Positions 19,934 to 30,778 of a DNA stretch of 64,000 bases are shown in pieces. The stretch is from Enterobacter sp. 10-1 (GTDB lineage Bacteria > Pseudomonadota > Gammaproteobacteria > Enterobacterales > Enterobacteriaceae): the NCBI GenBank assembly GCA_002270295.1, contig NISF01000001.1, positions 62,001-126,000 on the forward strand, given 5' to 3'. Under the pieces are notes generated by a model. It had not been told where the DNA came from. It saw only the letters and a program-made list of their open reading frames with translations, and ran no database searches. Position 1 is the first letter of the stretch. Every line of letters begins with the position of its first letter. The position numbers and the translations under genes were made by a program.

Positions 19934-21327
19934 AATGGATAAAAGCGGTGTTATGCAGCGTCCTGCTGGGTGCGACAGGAGCGGCACTGAGCAGCGAGAG
20001 CGAGCGGGAAGCGCCTGTGGACTACGCGACGGGGATCATGCTGGAAACTCCGGGCACATCGCCCTGGTATCGCATTAAGCTTCCTCAGGCCGTCTACCAG
20101 AGTACGGCCTGGCCAGATTTACGCGATGTGCGGGTATTCAATCATCAGGGCGATACGGTACCGTTCGCCCTCGAAGCGCAGAAAGCTCAGCCCGCGATGC
20201 CACAGACCATGACGCTTCGACTTTTCCCTCTGGATGTTTCGCCGGTTACGCCAAAGGATGAGGGGCGTCGCGGCGTAAAATCGTGGGTCTTACGTTCAAC
20301 GGCGGGCGTTGAGATCCAGCTGGAAAGCGACGATATCAACGCCGTCGGGCAGAGCTATTTGCTGACCTTGCCGGAAACCAGCACCGACGCCTTCTCGCTG
20401 GCCCAGCTGCGCCTGAACTGGCACATTCCTGAGGGGAGCTGGCAGGGGAAAGCCTCCGTTTACGCCAGCCGTGATTTAACCTCCTGGAGCACGGTACAGG
20501 AAAATGCTCCGCTGATGGACCTGAAGCGTGATAACGATCGGCTGAAGCTGGACGCTATTAGCGCCAGGCTGACGCTCTCCGCGCAGGGTAATCGCTATCT
20601 GCTGGTGATTCTGGACTCGCAAAGCCCGGCGCTGGCGCTGGAGAGCGTCAGCGCGGTCGCCGGGAGCGCTGAGCCGGAGCCTGAACGCATCGTGCTTGAC
20701 GCGCGTGCGGACAAGCTCTCGGATCGGCAAGCCGTCTGGCGCTGGAGCCAGCCGCAGCCGCTGAGCTCGCTGAGGATCGATCTGCCAGGCGAAGGGGTGT
20801 TGCCGGTAGAACTGGCGTGGCGCAGCGGCGACAAGGAGCCGTGGCGGCCGCTGACGCAAACCGTGCTTTACCATCTCGACGGGAAACGCTCGGAAGATAT
20901 TCACCTTGCCGGGCAGCTGGTTGAAGCGGTTCGCATGACCACAATTAACGCCAGGCTGCCTGAGACGCTGCCAGCCCTGAGCGGCGCGCGCGATAGCTAT
21001 CAGCTGGTGTTTAACACCCAGGGAAAAGGCCCCTATATGCTGGCCTGGGGAAACCGGGCGGCGGCAAGGGCCGATATCGGGCTGGATATGCTGATCCCGG
21101 CGTCGCTGCGTAAAACTCAGCAGGTGAATTACCTGCCGTGGGCCATTATTACGCAGGAGAGCGTCACCCTGGGCGGAGAGGCGCGGCTGAGCGCAACTTC
21201 GGCTGCCGATCGGCAAGGCTACTGGAAAATAGTGCTGGTATGGGGGGCGCTGATCCTCGGCGTGGCCGTTCTGCTCATGATGGCATGGCGGATCTGGCGC
21301 GAGGTGAAAAAGGGCGGCGCGGCGTGA
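19930..21327 (+). CDS. DUF3999 exported, membrane-anchored protein
   Basis: 465 residues. There is an N-terminal signal peptide (KAVLCSVLLGATGAALSSES, cleavage near residue 22), then a large beta-rich periplasmic region, and one C-terminal membrane helix (about residues 436-454) followed by the basic tail RIWREVKKGGAA. This predicts a periplasmic domain tethered to the inner membrane. It overlaps the DUF2339 gene by 4 bp and probably forms a complex with that protein. It could sense or bind a cell-envelope ligand, which is inference from topology only. Confidence 0.85.
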   Translation: MKWIKAVLCSVLLGATGAALSSESEREAPVDYATGIMLETPGTSPWYRIKLPQAVYQSTAWPDLRDVRVFNHQGDTVPFALEAQKAQPAMPQTMTLRLFPLDVSPVTPKDEGRRGVKSWVLRSTAGVEIQLESDDINAVGQSYLLTLPETSTDAFSLAQLRLNWHIPEGSWQGKASVYASRDLTSWSTVQENAPLMDLKRDNDRLKLDAISARLTLSAQGNRYLLVILDSQSPALALESVSAVAGSAEPEPERIVLDARADKLSDRQAVWRWSQPQPLSSLRIDLPGEGVLPVELAWRSGDKEPWRPLTQTVLYHLDGKRSEDIHLAGQLVEAVRMTTINARLPETLPALSGARDSYQLVFNTQGKGPYMLAWGNRAAARADIGLDMLIPASLRKTQQVNYLPWAIITQESVTLGGEARLSATSAADRQGYWKIVLVWGALILGVAVLLMMAWRIWREVKKGGAA

Positions 21328-21334
21328 AGCAACA

Positions 21335-21363
21335 AAAAAGGCTCGCGGGTGCGAGCCTTTTTA
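21335..21363. terminator. Bidirectional terminator, DUF3999 / peroxiredoxin
   Basis: Symmetric hairpin AAAAAGGCTCGC / GCGAGCCTTTTT with a GGGT loop, between convergent genes. It has a T-tract on both strands. Confidence 0.93.
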
Positions 21364-21377
21364 TGAACGGCAGCCGA

Positions 21378-21980
21378 TTACAGGCTGGAAACGTTCTCGG
21401 TCAGGTATTTAGCCACGCCTTCCGGAGAAGCGGCCATCCCTTCTTTACCTTTTTCCCACTGTGCCGGGCACACTTCGCCGTGCTCTTCGTGGAACTGCAG
21501 CGCGTCAACCATACGCAGCATTTCGTCGATGTTACGTCCCAGCGGCAGGTCGTTCACAACCTGGTGGCGAACAACGCCGTTAGCGTCGATCAGGAAGGAG
21601 CCGCGCAGCGCAACGCCTTCGTCCGGATGTTCGATACCGTAGGCTTTCTGGATTTCACGCTTGATGTCAGCAACCATCGCGTATTTAACCGGACCGATGC
21701 CGCCCTGGTCTACCGGGGTGTTACGCCATGCGTTGTGGACGAATTCGGAGTCGAAGGAAACGCCAACAACTTCTACGCCACGCTTCTGGAATTCTTCATA
21801 ACGTTTGTCAAAAGCAATCAGCTCAGACGGGCAAACGAAGGTGAAGTCCATCGGCCAGAAGAACAGTACGGTTGCTTTACCGTTGGTGTGCTGTTTGAAG
21901 TTGAATTTCTCAACGATTTCGCCGTTACCTAAAACTGCTGCCGCGGTAAAATCCGGAGCCTGACGAGTTACCAGAACCAT
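21378..21980 (-). CDS. Typical 2-Cys peroxiredoxin (AhpC/TSA, Prx1 class)
   Basis: 200 residues. Reduces hydrogen peroxide and organic peroxides using a thiol cycle. The peroxidatic Cys is C50 in DFTFVCPSE; the resolving Cys is C171 in GEVCPAQW. The GGIG loop and C-terminal YLTENV-type helix resemble the flexible GGLG/YF motifs of Prx1-class enzymes. An orthologue at this locus is known in Salmonella and Klebsiella (annotated tsaA-like or peroxiredoxin C) and absent from E. coli K-12. AGGAG precedes the ATG. The promoter carries an OxyR-like operator, so induction by peroxide is likely. Confidence 0.94.
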   Translation of the reverse strand: MVLVTRQAPDFTAAAVLGNGEIVEKFNFKQHTNGKATVLFFWPMDFTFVCPSELIAFDKRYEEFQKRGVEVVGVSFDSEFVHNAWRNTPVDQGGIGPVKYAMVADIKREIQKAYGIEHPDEGVALRGSFLIDANGVVRHQVVNDLPLGRNIDEMLRMVDALQFHEEHGEVCPAQWEKGKEGMAASPEGVAKYLTENVSSL

Positions 21981-22027
21981 ATGATTCTCCTGTTAATACT
22001 AAGGTTAATTGAAACGCAACGCGGGCA

Positions 22028-22056
22028 AGTATAGGGGCAGGGACTGACGAACTCAA
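22028..22056 (-). promoter_or_regulatory. Promoter of the peroxiredoxin gene
   Basis: On the minus strand: -35 TTGAGT (22051-22056), 17-bp spacer, -10 TATACT (22028-22033). The predicted transcript starts near 22021, about 40 bp before the ATG. Confidence 0.65.
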
Positions 22057-22067
22057 CGTGAGGCTGA

Positions 22068-22094
22068 CAATCGATGAGATAGGTTTTGCCTATC
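22068..22094 (-). promoter_or_regulatory. OxyR-like operator
   Basis: ATAG-N7-CTAT at 22079-22093 forms the palindrome GATAGG-N5-CCTATC. A third quarter-site CAAT (for CTAT) lies at the required 7-bp spacing on the left; the fourth quarter is poor. It is centred about 65 bp upstream of the predicted start and just behind the -35, the normal activating position for OxyR. Confidence 0.6.
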
Positions 22095-22149
22095 AATTTA
22101 TGTCGAGATGTGACCTTCAGAATAGTCTTTTTGTCAGCAAACGCAACCA

Positions 22150-22731
22150 CTAGAGTTCGCGATTTTTAGCCTGCGCCATCATGCGCGGGTAAAAAAGCCA
22201 GAACTGCTGCTCCAGTTTGTCATAGTGGGTATCAAGGTCCTGCCACGAGTCGCGCAGGGCGTCGAGGCGCGGGCGACGGCTGGCCATTCCGTTGAGGACG
22301 CGCTGGATAAACTCCATATCCTCATAGCGCTCGAGCCAGCGCTCGGACCACATGTATGCATTGAGATTGACGAAGCGCGGCGGCGAATCCGGCAAAATGG
22401 TTGCCACCTGGGCGCGGGCATAGCGGACGAACTCGCTGAGCGGCATATCGGGGGAGATGCGGTCCCAGTGGTGCGAGAGGAAGTGATCCCACATGACGTC
22501 GAGCGTAATCGGCGCCACGCGCCGGGTCTGCGGACGAAACCACTCCCGGGCGGCCTTAACTTCCGCCAGATTATCGGTCATGACGTCGATTCGCCGATGC
22601 ATAAAGATGCCGTCCACGATCTCGCTCGGATAGTCCGACTGCGGATTACCGCGGACGAAATCCGCCAGCAGGTTGCCCGGCAGCGAGCTGTCGGCAAGGT
22701 GGGCTAAGTGCAGGTGTGCGAGAAAATTCAT
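22150..22731 (-). CDS. acpH: AcpH, acyl-carrier-protein phosphodiesterase
   Basis: 193 residues, the length of E. coli AcpH (YajB). It removes the 4'-phosphopantetheine group from holo-ACP in a metal-dependent reaction; the HD-like fold is indicated by [16 protein letters not shown], the first Asp in LLADFVRG, and [10 protein letters not shown]. Its ATG (22729-22731) directly abuts the end of a 320-bp repeat element, so the ribosome-binding site (a weak ACGAG) lies within the repeat. It is tandem with the peroxiredoxin gene and divergent from queA, as in E. coli. Confidence 0.95.
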   Translation of the reverse strand: MNFLAHLHLAHLADSSLPGNLLADFVRGNPQSDYPSEIVDGIFMHRRIDVMTDNLAEVKAAREWFRPQTRRVAPITLDVMWDHFLSHHWDRISPDMPLSEFVRYARAQVATILPDSPPRFVNLNAYMWSERWLERYEDMEFIQRVLNGMASRRPRLDALRDSWQDLDTHYDKLEQQFWLFYPRMMAQAKNREL

Positions 22732-23051
22732 AATACTCGTTATACTTCAAGTTGCATGTGCGTTGGCTTCCTTACTCGGCCCATCCGTGGGTCTCGCCCT
22801 TCCAGGGCCGCTGCAAGCAGCGTTCAAATCTGCTCCCGGCAGATTTGTCGTTCTTCCCGGTCACCTGGTTGACTAAGTGATCGGGATGTCCCTCACCGGA
22901 GGCCTGCCTTCGGCAGGTCAAATTCGTTCCTGACGAATTTGTCTCTCAGTTGCCGCGTTACCCGGCCTACGGCCTCGCCCCTACGGGGCCAGCGCAAGCG
23001 CTGTTCAAGGCACAAGCGCCTTGTCCTGCGACCCGAATTATTTAGAGTATT
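22732..23051. repeat. 320-bp MITE-like intergenic element
   Basis: The element is bounded by imperfect terminal inverted repeats of about 25 bp: AATACTC... at the left and ...GAGTATT at the right, matching at roughly 18 of 25 positions. The interior has many stem-loops, for example CAAATCTGC / GCAGATTTG, CCTGCC / GGCAGG and AAATTCGT / ACGAATTT, and no plausible coding frame. The left end (CTTCAAGTTGC...GTTGGCTTC) is related to the 75-bp repeats near 14.5 kb. Similar intergenic repeats occur in Enterobacteriaceae. It fills most of the gap between acpH and queA. Confidence 0.8.
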
Positions 23052-23135
23052 ATAACTGTGCTGCGGGGTAAAGGTTGCAGGGAGAACGCCCCCGCACTAG
23101 ACTACCCGCCTCTTTATTTAGTCTGAGTCACCGTC

Positions 23136-24200
23136 ATGCGCGTTACCGATTTTTCCTTTGAACTTCCTGAATCCCTGATTGCCCACTACCCGCAGCCCGA
23201 GCGCAGTAGCTGCCGCTTGCTGTCGTTAGACGGGCCGACGGGCGCGCTGACGCACGGCACTTTCACCGATCTGCTCGATAAGCTCAATCCCGGCGATCTG
23301 CTGGTCTTTAACAATACCCGGGTGATCCCGGCGCGTCTGTTCGGGCGTAAAGCCAGCGGCGGTAAGATTGAAGTGCTGGTCGAGCGCATGCTTGATGACA
23401 AACGTATTCTGGCGCACATCCGCGCCTCAAAAGCGCCGAAGCCGGGCGCCGAGCTGCTGCTGGGCGATGATGAAAGCATCCAGGCCACGATGGTGGCGCG
23501 CCACGACGCGCTGTTTGAAGTGGAGTTTAACGACCCACGTCCGGTGCTGGATATTCTCAACAGCATCGGCCATATGCCGCTACCGCCCTATATCGACCGC
23601 CCGGATGAAGACGCCGACCGCGAGCTGTATCAGACCGTTTATAGCGCCAGGCCGGGCGCGGTAGCCGCGCCGACCGCGGGCCTGCACTTTGACGAGCCGC
23701 TGCTGGAGAAGCTGCGCGAGAAGGGCATTGAAATGGCGTTCGTGACGCTGCACGTTGGCGCGGGGACGTTCCAGCCGGTGCGCGTGGACAGCATTGAAGA
23801 TCACATCATGCACGCCGAATACGCCGAAGTCCCGCAGGATGTGGTTGATGCGGTGCTGGCCGCCAAAGCGCGCGGCAGCCGCGTTATCGCCGTGGGAACG
23901 ACCTCGGTACGTTCGCTGGAGAGCGCGGCCCAGGCGGCAAAAAACGATCTGATCGAACCCTTCTTCGGCGACACGAAGATTTTTATCTATCCGGGATATC
24001 AGTACAAAGCGGTAGATGCGCTGGTCACTAATTTCCATCTGCCTGAATCCACTCTGATTATGCTGGTTTCGGCGTTTGCCGGCTATCAGCACACCATGAA
24101 CGCCTATAAGGCTGCGGTAGAACAAAAATATCGCTTTTTTAGCTACGGGGACGCGATGTTTATCACGTACAATCCGCGGGCTATTTTTGAGCGTCCGTAA
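23136..24200 (+). CDS. queA: QueA, S-adenosylmethionine:tRNA ribosyltransferase-isomerase
   Basis: 354 residues. Transfers and isomerises the ribosyl part of SAM onto preQ1-modified tRNA to give epoxyqueuosine. Family motifs visible: the N-terminal [50 protein letters not shown] and [17 protein letters not shown]. It starts the queA-tgt-yajC-secD-secF run. A short AT-rich stretch before the ATG (CTCTTTATTTAGTCT) is the only promoter candidate visible. Confidence 0.97.
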   Translation: MRVTDFSFELPESLIAHYPQPERSSCRLLSLDGPTGALTHGTFTDLLDKLNPGDLLVFNNTRVIPARLFGRKASGGKIEVLVERMLDDKRILAHIRASKAPKPGAELLLGDDESIQATMVARHDALFEVEFNDPRPVLDILNSIGHMPLPPYIDRPDEDADRELYQTVYSARPGAVAAPTAGLHFDEPLLEKLREKGIEMAFVTLHVGAGTFQPVRVDSIEDHIMHAEYAEVPQDVVDAVLAAKARGSRVIAVGTTSVRSLESAAQAAKNDLIEPFFGDTKIFIYPGYQYKAVDALVTNFHLPESTLIMLVSAFAGYQHTMNAYKAAVEQKYRFFSYGDAMFITYNPRAIFERP

Positions 24201-25523
<1,323 letters not shown>

Positions 25524-25545
25524 TTTTAATAATGAGGGAATTTCA

Positions 25546-25878
25546 ATGAGCTTTTTCATTTCTGATGCGGCAGCAGCAACCGGTGGCGCAGCGCAGAGCA
25601 GCCCGATGTCTCTGATCCTGATGCTGGTGGTGTTTGGTCTGATTTTTTACTTCATGATCCTGCGCCCACAGCAGAAACGCACCAAAGAGCATAAAAATCT
25701 GATGAGCTCCATCGCCAAAGGTGATGAAGTGCTGACGAATGGTGGCCTGGTTGGTCGCGTCACTAAAGTTGCCGAAAGCGGATACATTGCTATCGCACTG
25801 AACGACACCACTGAAGTGGTTATCAAACGTGACTTCGTAGCCGCCGTTCTGCCGAAAGGCACCATGAAGGCGCTGTAA
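25546..25878 (+). CDS. yajC: YajC, SecDF-associated membrane protein
   Basis: 110 residues with one N-terminal membrane helix ([17 protein letters not shown]), a basic stretch [12 protein letters not shown] and a small cytoplasmic domain. It joins SecD and SecF in the holo-translocon. The frame is open ten codons upstream; the ATG at 25546 ([10 protein letters not shown]) matches E. coli and follows a GAGGGAA ribosome-binding site. Confidence 0.97.
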   Translation: MSFFISDAAAATGGAAQSSPMSLILMLVVFGLIFYFMILRPQQKRTKEHKNLMSSIAKGDEVLTNGGLVGRVTKVAESGYIAIALNDTTEVVIKRDFVAAVLPKGTMKAL

Positions 25879-25903
25879 TCCACTTTTCCCTAAGGGAACT
25901 GCC

Positions 25904-27751
25904 GTGTTAAACCGTTATCCTTTGTGGAAGTACATCATGCTGGTCGTCGTCATTATCGTCGGCCTGATGTATGCGCTCCCCAACCTGTATGGTGAGGATC
26001 CGGCCGTTCAAATCACTGGCGCGCGCGGTGTCGCCGCCAGTGAGCAAACGCTGATCCAGGTCCAGAAAACGTTACAAGAAGAAAAAATTACCGCTAAGTC
26101 TGTGGCACTGGAAGAGGGCGCAATTCTTGCGCGCTTCGACACCACCGATGTCCAGCTCCGCGCACGCGAAGTGCTGGTGGACGTGTTGGGTGATAAATAC
26201 GTCGTGGCGCTGAACCTTGCTCCGGCAACCCCGCGCTGGTTAGCGGCTATCCATGCCGAGCCGATGAAGCTGGGTCTTGACCTGCGCGGCGGCGTCCACT
26301 TCCTGATGGAAGTGGATATGGACACTGCGCTGGGCAAGCTGCAGGAACAAAATATCGATAGCCTGCGCAGCGAGCTGCGTGATAAAGGCATTCCTTACTC
26401 CACCGTGCGTAAAGAAGACAATTTTGGTCTGAGCATCGCTTTCCGTGACGGTACCGCGCGCGATCAGGCCATCTCTTATCTTAGCCCTCGTCACCGCGAC
26501 CTGGTTATCTCTACTCAGGGCAGCACCGGCCTGAAGGCGGTGATGACCGATGAGCGCCTGAAAGAAGCCCGCGAATACGCCGTGCAGCAGAACATCAACA
26601 TTCTGCGTAACCGTGTAAACCAGCTGGGCGTTGCCGAGCCGCTGGTACAGCGTCAGGGCGCCGACCGTATCGTGGTTGAACTGCCGGGTATTCAGGACAC
26701 CGCGCGCGCGAAAGAAATTCTTGGCGCCACCGCTACCCTGGAATTCCGTCTGGTCAACAGCAACGTTGACAGCGCCGCAGCCGCTTCCGGCCGCGTCCCT
26801 GGCGACTCTGAAGTGAAAGATACGCGTGAAGGTCGGCCGGTTGTGCTGTACAAGCGCGTGATTCTGACCGGTGACCATATCACCGACTCCACTTCCAGCA
26901 TGGACGAGTTCAACCAGCCGCAGGTTAACATCTCGCTGGACAGCGCGGGTGGTAACATCATGTCTAACTTCACCAAGGACAACATCGGTAAACCGATGGC
27001 GACCCTGTTTGTGGAGTACAAAGACAGCGGTAAGAAAGATGCCAACGGTCGTGCCATTCTGGCGAAAGAGGAAGAGGTGATTAACATCGCCAACATCCAG
27101 TCTCGCCTGGGTAACAGCTTCCGTATTACCGGTATCAGCAACCCGAACGAAGCGCGTCAGCTCTCTCTGCTGCTGCGTGCGGGTGCGCTGATCGCGCCGA
27201 TTCAGATCGTTGAAGAACGTACTATCGGCCCGACCTTGGGTATGCAGAACATTAAGCAGGGCCTGGAAGCGTGTCTGGCCGGTCTGGTGGTGTCTATCCT
27301 GTTCATGATTTTCTTCTATAAGAAATTCGGTCTGATCGCGACCTCCGCGCTGGTGGCTAACCTGGTGCTGATCGTCGGTATCATGTCCCTGCTGCCTGGG
27401 GCGACGCTGAGTATGCCGGGGATTGCGGGTATCGTGTTAACCCTTGCGGTGGCGGTCGATGCTAACGTACTGATCAACGAACGTATTAAAGAAGAGTTGA
27501 GCAACGGGCGTTCCGTTCAGCAGGCGATTGATGAAGGTTACCGGGGCGCATTCAGCTCGATCTTCGATGCGAACATTACGACGTTGATCAAAGTTATCAT
27601 CCTGTACGCGGTCGGTACCGGTGCAATTAAAGGGTTTGCTATTACCACCGGTATCGGTGTGGCAACCTCGATGTTTACCGCTATCGTCGGCACCCGTGCC
27701 ATCGTGAACCTGCTGTACGGCGGCAAGCGCGTTAAAAAGCTGTCTATCTGA
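25904..27751 (+). CDS. secD: SecD, protein-export membrane subunit
   Basis: 615 residues, GTG start ([15 protein letters not shown]). RND-superfamily subunit that uses the proton gradient to pull preproteins through SecYEG. Residues 8-28 form the first membrane helix, then a large periplasmic P1 domain to about residue 450 with the family motif [15 protein letters not shown], then five membrane helices including [17 protein letters not shown], which carries the functionally important Asp. It is ten bases upstream of secF. Confidence 0.98.
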   Translation: MLNRYPLWKYIMLVVVIIVGLMYALPNLYGEDPAVQITGARGVAASEQTLIQVQKTLQEEKITAKSVALEEGAILARFDTTDVQLRAREVLVDVLGDKYVVALNLAPATPRWLAAIHAEPMKLGLDLRGGVHFLMEVDMDTALGKLQEQNIDSLRSELRDKGIPYSTVRKEDNFGLSIAFRDGTARDQAISYLSPRHRDLVISTQGSTGLKAVMTDERLKEAREYAVQQNINILRNRVNQLGVAEPLVQRQGADRIVVELPGIQDTARAKEILGATATLEFRLVNSNVDSAAAASGRVPGDSEVKDTREGRPVVLYKRVILTGDHITDSTSSMDEFNQPQVNISLDSAGGNIMSNFTKDNIGKPMATLFVEYKDSGKKDANGRAILAKEEEVINIANIQSRLGNSFRITGISNPNEARQLSLLLRAGALIAPIQIVEERTIGPTLGMQNIKQGLEACLAGLVVSILFMIFFYKKFGLIATSALVANLVLIVGIMSLLPGATLSMPGIAGIVLTLAVAVDANVLINERIKEELSNGRSVQQAIDEGYRGAFSSIFDANITTLIKVIILYAVGTGAIKGFAITTGIGVATSMFTAIVGTRAIVNLLYGGKRVKKLSI

Positions 27752-27761
27752 GGAGTGCGTT

Positions 27762-28733
27762 GTGGCACAGGAATATACTGTTGAACAATTGAACCACGGC
27801 CGTAAAGTCTATGACTTTATGCGCTGGGACTACTGGGCTTTCGGCATTTCCGGTTTTCTGCTGATTGCTGCCATCGTGGTGATGGGCGTGCGCGGGTTTA
27901 ACTGGGGTCTGGATTTCACCGGCGGTACGGTGATTGAAATAACCCTCGAAAAACCAGCCGAACTGGACCAGATGCGCGAAGCGCTGCAGAAGGCGGGCTT
28001 TGAAGAGCCGCAGCTGCAGAACTTCGGCAGCAGCCGCGACATCATGGTGCGTATGCCGCCGGTGCATGATACCAACGTCAGCCAGGAGCTGGGCAGCAAG
28101 GTCGTTAGCGTGATTAACGAATCGACCAGCCAGGACGCGACGGTTAAACGAATCGAGTTCGTGGGGCCGAGCGTCGGGGCTGACCTTGCACAAAGCGGCG
28201 CAATGGCGCTGCTGGCAGCGCTGATCTGTATCCTGGTGTACGTCGGTTTCCGTTTCGAGTGGCGTCTTGCCGCCGGGGTGGTTATCGCGCTGGCGCACGA
28301 TGTGGTCATTACGATGGGCATCCTCTCGCTGTTCCATATCGAGATTGATCTGACCATCGTCGCCTCGCTGATGTCGGTTATCGGCTACTCGCTGAACGAC
28401 AGCATCGTGGTATCCGACCGTATTCGTGAAAACTTCCGTAAGATCCGCCGCGGTACGCCGTACGAGATCTTCAACGTGTCGTTGACCCAGACGCTGCATC
28501 GTACGTTGATCACTTCCGGGACCACGTTGGTGGTGATCCTGATGCTGTACCTCTTTGGTGGTCCGGTTCTCGAAGGCTTCTCGCTGACGATGCTGATCGG
28601 TGTCTCCATCGGTACGGCCTCTTCTATCTACGTTGCGTCCGCGCTGGCGCTGAAGCTGGGCATGAAGCGCGAGCATATGCTGCAGCAGAAAGTCGAGAAG
28701 GAAGGGGCGGATCAGCCGTCAATTCTGCCGTAA
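27762..28733 (+). CDS. secF: SecF, protein-export membrane subunit
   Basis: 323 residues, GTG start preceded by GAGGAG. Partner of SecD, with six membrane helices and a short periplasmic domain. Family motifs are [14 protein letters not shown] and [17 protein letters not shown] in the fourth and fifth helix region. It closes the queA-secF operon and is followed by a strong terminator. Confidence 0.98.
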   Translation: MAQEYTVEQLNHGRKVYDFMRWDYWAFGISGFLLIAAIVVMGVRGFNWGLDFTGGTVIEITLEKPAELDQMREALQKAGFEEPQLQNFGSSRDIMVRMPPVHDTNVSQELGSKVVSVINESTSQDATVKRIEFVGPSVGADLAQSGAMALLAALICILVYVGFRFEWRLAAGVVIALAHDVVITMGILSLFHIEIDLTIVASLMSVIGYSLNDSIVVSDRIRENFRKIRRGTPYEIFNVSLTQTLHRTLITSGTTLVVILMLYLFGGPVLEGFSLTMLIGVSIGTASSIYVASALALKLGMKREHMLQQKVEKEGADQPSILP

Positions 28734-28755
28734 GGCAGTCCCGTTCTGATAACGC

Positions 28756-28786
28756 AATCCCGGTCGCAAGGCCGGGATTTTTTTAT
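28756..28786 (+). terminator. secF terminator
   Basis: Stem AATCCCGG / CCGGGATT with an 8-nt loop, followed by seven T residues. Confidence 0.92.
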
Positions 28787-28848
28787 TACAGCTTCGCCAA
28801 TTTTGGTTACTCTCCATTATCCGCATTTTATGACATGGAGTAACGCCA

Positions 28849-30240
28849 ATGGCCGTCGTAACCCTCTCCGCAGTCCCCCAACCGACCCTCTGGCACGACG
28901 TGCCCAGCGTGACGCTCAGCGATGAAACCTTACGCCTGCGCAAAGCAAAGGTGCTGACGCAGATGCGCCAGTGCGGATTTGATTCGCTGATTGTGTATGC
29001 CGACAAAGAGCACGGCGGCAACTTTGAATATCTCACCGGGTTTATTCCGCGTTTTGAAGAGGCGCTGCTGGTGCTGCACGGCGATGGCGAAGCGGTGCTG
29101 GTGCTGGGCAATGAAAACCTCAAGCTGGCGGCCAGCGCTCGCCTGGCGAATCGGGCGCTCCATGCGCCGTGGTTCTCGCTGCCGAATCAGCCGATGACCG
29201 GCGATAAAACGCTGCCGCAGCTGCTGCAGGAGGCCGCAGTGGGGGCCGGGAAAAGCATCGGTCTTGCGGGCTGGAAGCTGTTTACCGGCAGCGCTGACGA
29301 CACGGCGCAGATGTTCGATATCCCGGCCTTTATCGTCGATGCGATTCGCCTTGCCGCCGGGCCGCAGACGACATTACGCAACGCTACGGGGATATTTATC
29401 GCCCCGGACGGCGGAGCACGAACGGTCAACTGCGCCAATGAGCTGGCGCACTACGAATATGGCGCTAACCTGGCGTCGACGGCGATCCTCACGGCGTTGA
29501 ATGCCATCGAGCCGGGAAAAACGGAAAAACAGATCGGCGCGCTGCTGGCGGCGGAAGGCCAGCCCAACAACGTGGTGATGATTGCCGCCACCGGCGATCG
29601 CTTCACTTACGCTAATCTTTATCCCGGCGATAAAGTCATTCAGCGCGGGGATAAATTCTCGCTAACCACCAGCTTTAAAGGGGGGCTGAGCAGCCGTGCG
29701 GCGTACGTGGTGCGCGACGACGCCGAGCTGGCGCCGGAGGTGGCGGATTATCTGCAGGTGGTGGCGAAACCCTATTTTTGCGCGGTGGTCAGCTGGCTGG
29801 AGAATCTGCATATCGGCATGCGCGGCGGCGACATGTACGATCTTATCGAGCGGGTCCTGCCGAAGACGGAGTACCGTTGGCATCTTAATCCGGGGCATCT
29901 GGTGGCCGATGAAGAGTGGCTCTGTTCGCCCATCGGGCCGAACTCCGACGCCTGCTTGCAGAGCGGTATGATCCTGCAAATCGACATTATTCCTTCGCGA
30001 GCGGGCTACGCCGGCGCCAGCATTGAAGACACCGTGGCGCTGGCGGACGAGTCTCTGCGCCACGAGCTGGCGCAGGCGTATCCGGATCTCTGGCAGCGTA
30101 TCGTCACCCGACGCCGCTATATTCGGGAACGGCTGGGGATTGCGCTACCGGAGGCGGTGCTGCCGTTTTCGAACACCGTGGGCTATCTCCGCCCCTGGCT
30201 GCTTGATAAGCAGCGGGCCCTGGTTTGCACGGCGGGTTAA
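28849..30240 (+). CDS. M24 (creatinase/prolidase)-fold protein, metal site degenerate
   Basis: 463 residues. The N-terminal creatinase-like domain (residues 25-180: LIVYADKEHGGNFEYLTGF) and C-terminal pita-bread domain are recognisable. In active aminopeptidases the first two metal ligands lie in a DxGxxxxGYxSDxTR pattern; here the equivalent GDKFSLTTSFKGGLSSRAAY (about residues 267-286) lacks both Asp. The His in HLNPGHLV and the Glu in ASIEDT remain, while the usual EPG-type Glu is replaced in QIDIIPS. It may be a pseudoenzyme or use another chemistry. It sits alone after the sec operon terminator, with GGAG before the ATG. Confidence 0.8.
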   Translation: MAVVTLSAVPQPTLWHDVPSVTLSDETLRLRKAKVLTQMRQCGFDSLIVYADKEHGGNFEYLTGFIPRFEEALLVLHGDGEAVLVLGNENLKLAASARLANRALHAPWFSLPNQPMTGDKTLPQLLQEAAVGAGKSIGLAGWKLFTGSADDTAQMFDIPAFIVDAIRLAAGPQTTLRNATGIFIAPDGGARTVNCANELAHYEYGANLASTAILTALNAIEPGKTEKQIGALLAAEGQPNNVVMIAATGDRFTYANLYPGDKVIQRGDKFSLTTSFKGGLSSRAAYVVRDDAELAPEVADYLQVVAKPYFCAVVSWLENLHIGMRGGDMYDLIERVLPKTEYRWHLNPGHLVADEEWLCSPIGPNSDACLQSGMILQIDIIPSRAGYAGASIEDTVALADESLRHELAQAYPDLWQRIVTRRRYIRERLGIALPEAVLPFSNTVGYLRPWLLDKQRALVCTAG

Positions 30241-30280
30241 CCGCCGGCGGCAAACCGCGTGGCGGCAGGGACGCCGATCG

Positions 30281-30304
30281 CTACTGACAGTACGCTGTCA
30301 GTAG
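30281..30304. promoter_or_regulatory. Perfect palindromic operator candidate
   Basis: CTACTGACAG-TACG-CTGTCAGTAG: two perfect 10-bp arms around a 4-bp spacer, about 48 bp before the start of the VOC gene and inside its presumed promoter region. The obvious candidate binder is the WYL-domain regulator encoded two genes down. Confidence 0.7.
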
Positions 30305-30351
30305 CCCTGCCATACACTCCTCCTGAACCCAAACAATGGACAGGAGGATGT

Positions 30352-30729
30352 ATGAACAACGTAATTAACTGGTTTGAAATTCCGGTCGCCGACATGGATC
30401 GCGCGGTGGCGTTTTACGAGCCGGTGCTGCAGGTGACGCTGCGTCGGGAAAATATGGATTGTGCCGAAATGGCCGTGTTCCCGTACCAGGAACCGGCTCC
30501 CGGCGGTGCGCTGGCAAAGTTTGACGGGGTTAAACCTGCTGCTCAGGGATGTATTATCTATCTGCATACCGACAATCTGTCCGCGACGCTCGACCGCGTA
30601 AGCTCTGCCGGCGGCAGCTGCGTCTTTGGCCCGCTTGAGCTGTCGAACGATATTGGCGCCATCGCGCTGTTTATTGACAGCGAAGGTAATCGGATTGGCC
30701 TGCATCAGCCGAAGAACCTGTCCCAGTGA
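30352..30729 (+). CDS. VOC-family (glyoxalase-like) protein
   Basis: 125 residues, one glyoxalase/bleomycin-resistance domain. The usual beta-alpha-beta-beta-beta start is seen in NWFEIPVADMDRAVAFYEPVL, and the domain closes with LFIDSEGNRIGLHQP (metal ligand Glu/His region). The frame is open 31 codons upstream, but that extension covers the palindromic operator; the ATG at 30352 has a perfect AGGAGG. Substrate unknown. It forms a two-gene operon with the following regulator. Confidence 0.88.
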   Translation: MNNVINWFEIPVADMDRAVAFYEPVLQVTLRRENMDCAEMAVFPYQEPAPGGALAKFDGVKPAAQGCIIYLHTDNLSATLDRVSSAGGSCVFGPLELSNDIGAIALFIDSEGNRIGLHQPKNLSQ

Positions 30730-30778
30730 TGCTCAGTGAGGCCTGCGGGACAGGCCCTAAACAATAAGAGAAAAGAGA

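Noticed and set aside
21138-21932. 264-codon plus-strand frame running from DUF3999 across the terminator into the peroxiredoxin gene
   Set aside because: It spans a strong bidirectional terminator and is antisense to a clear peroxiredoxin gene.
22732-23051. CRISPR array or small RNA gene in the acpH-queA gap
   Set aside because: The stems are not evenly spaced direct repeats with unique spacers, and terminal inverted repeats fit a MITE-like element better.
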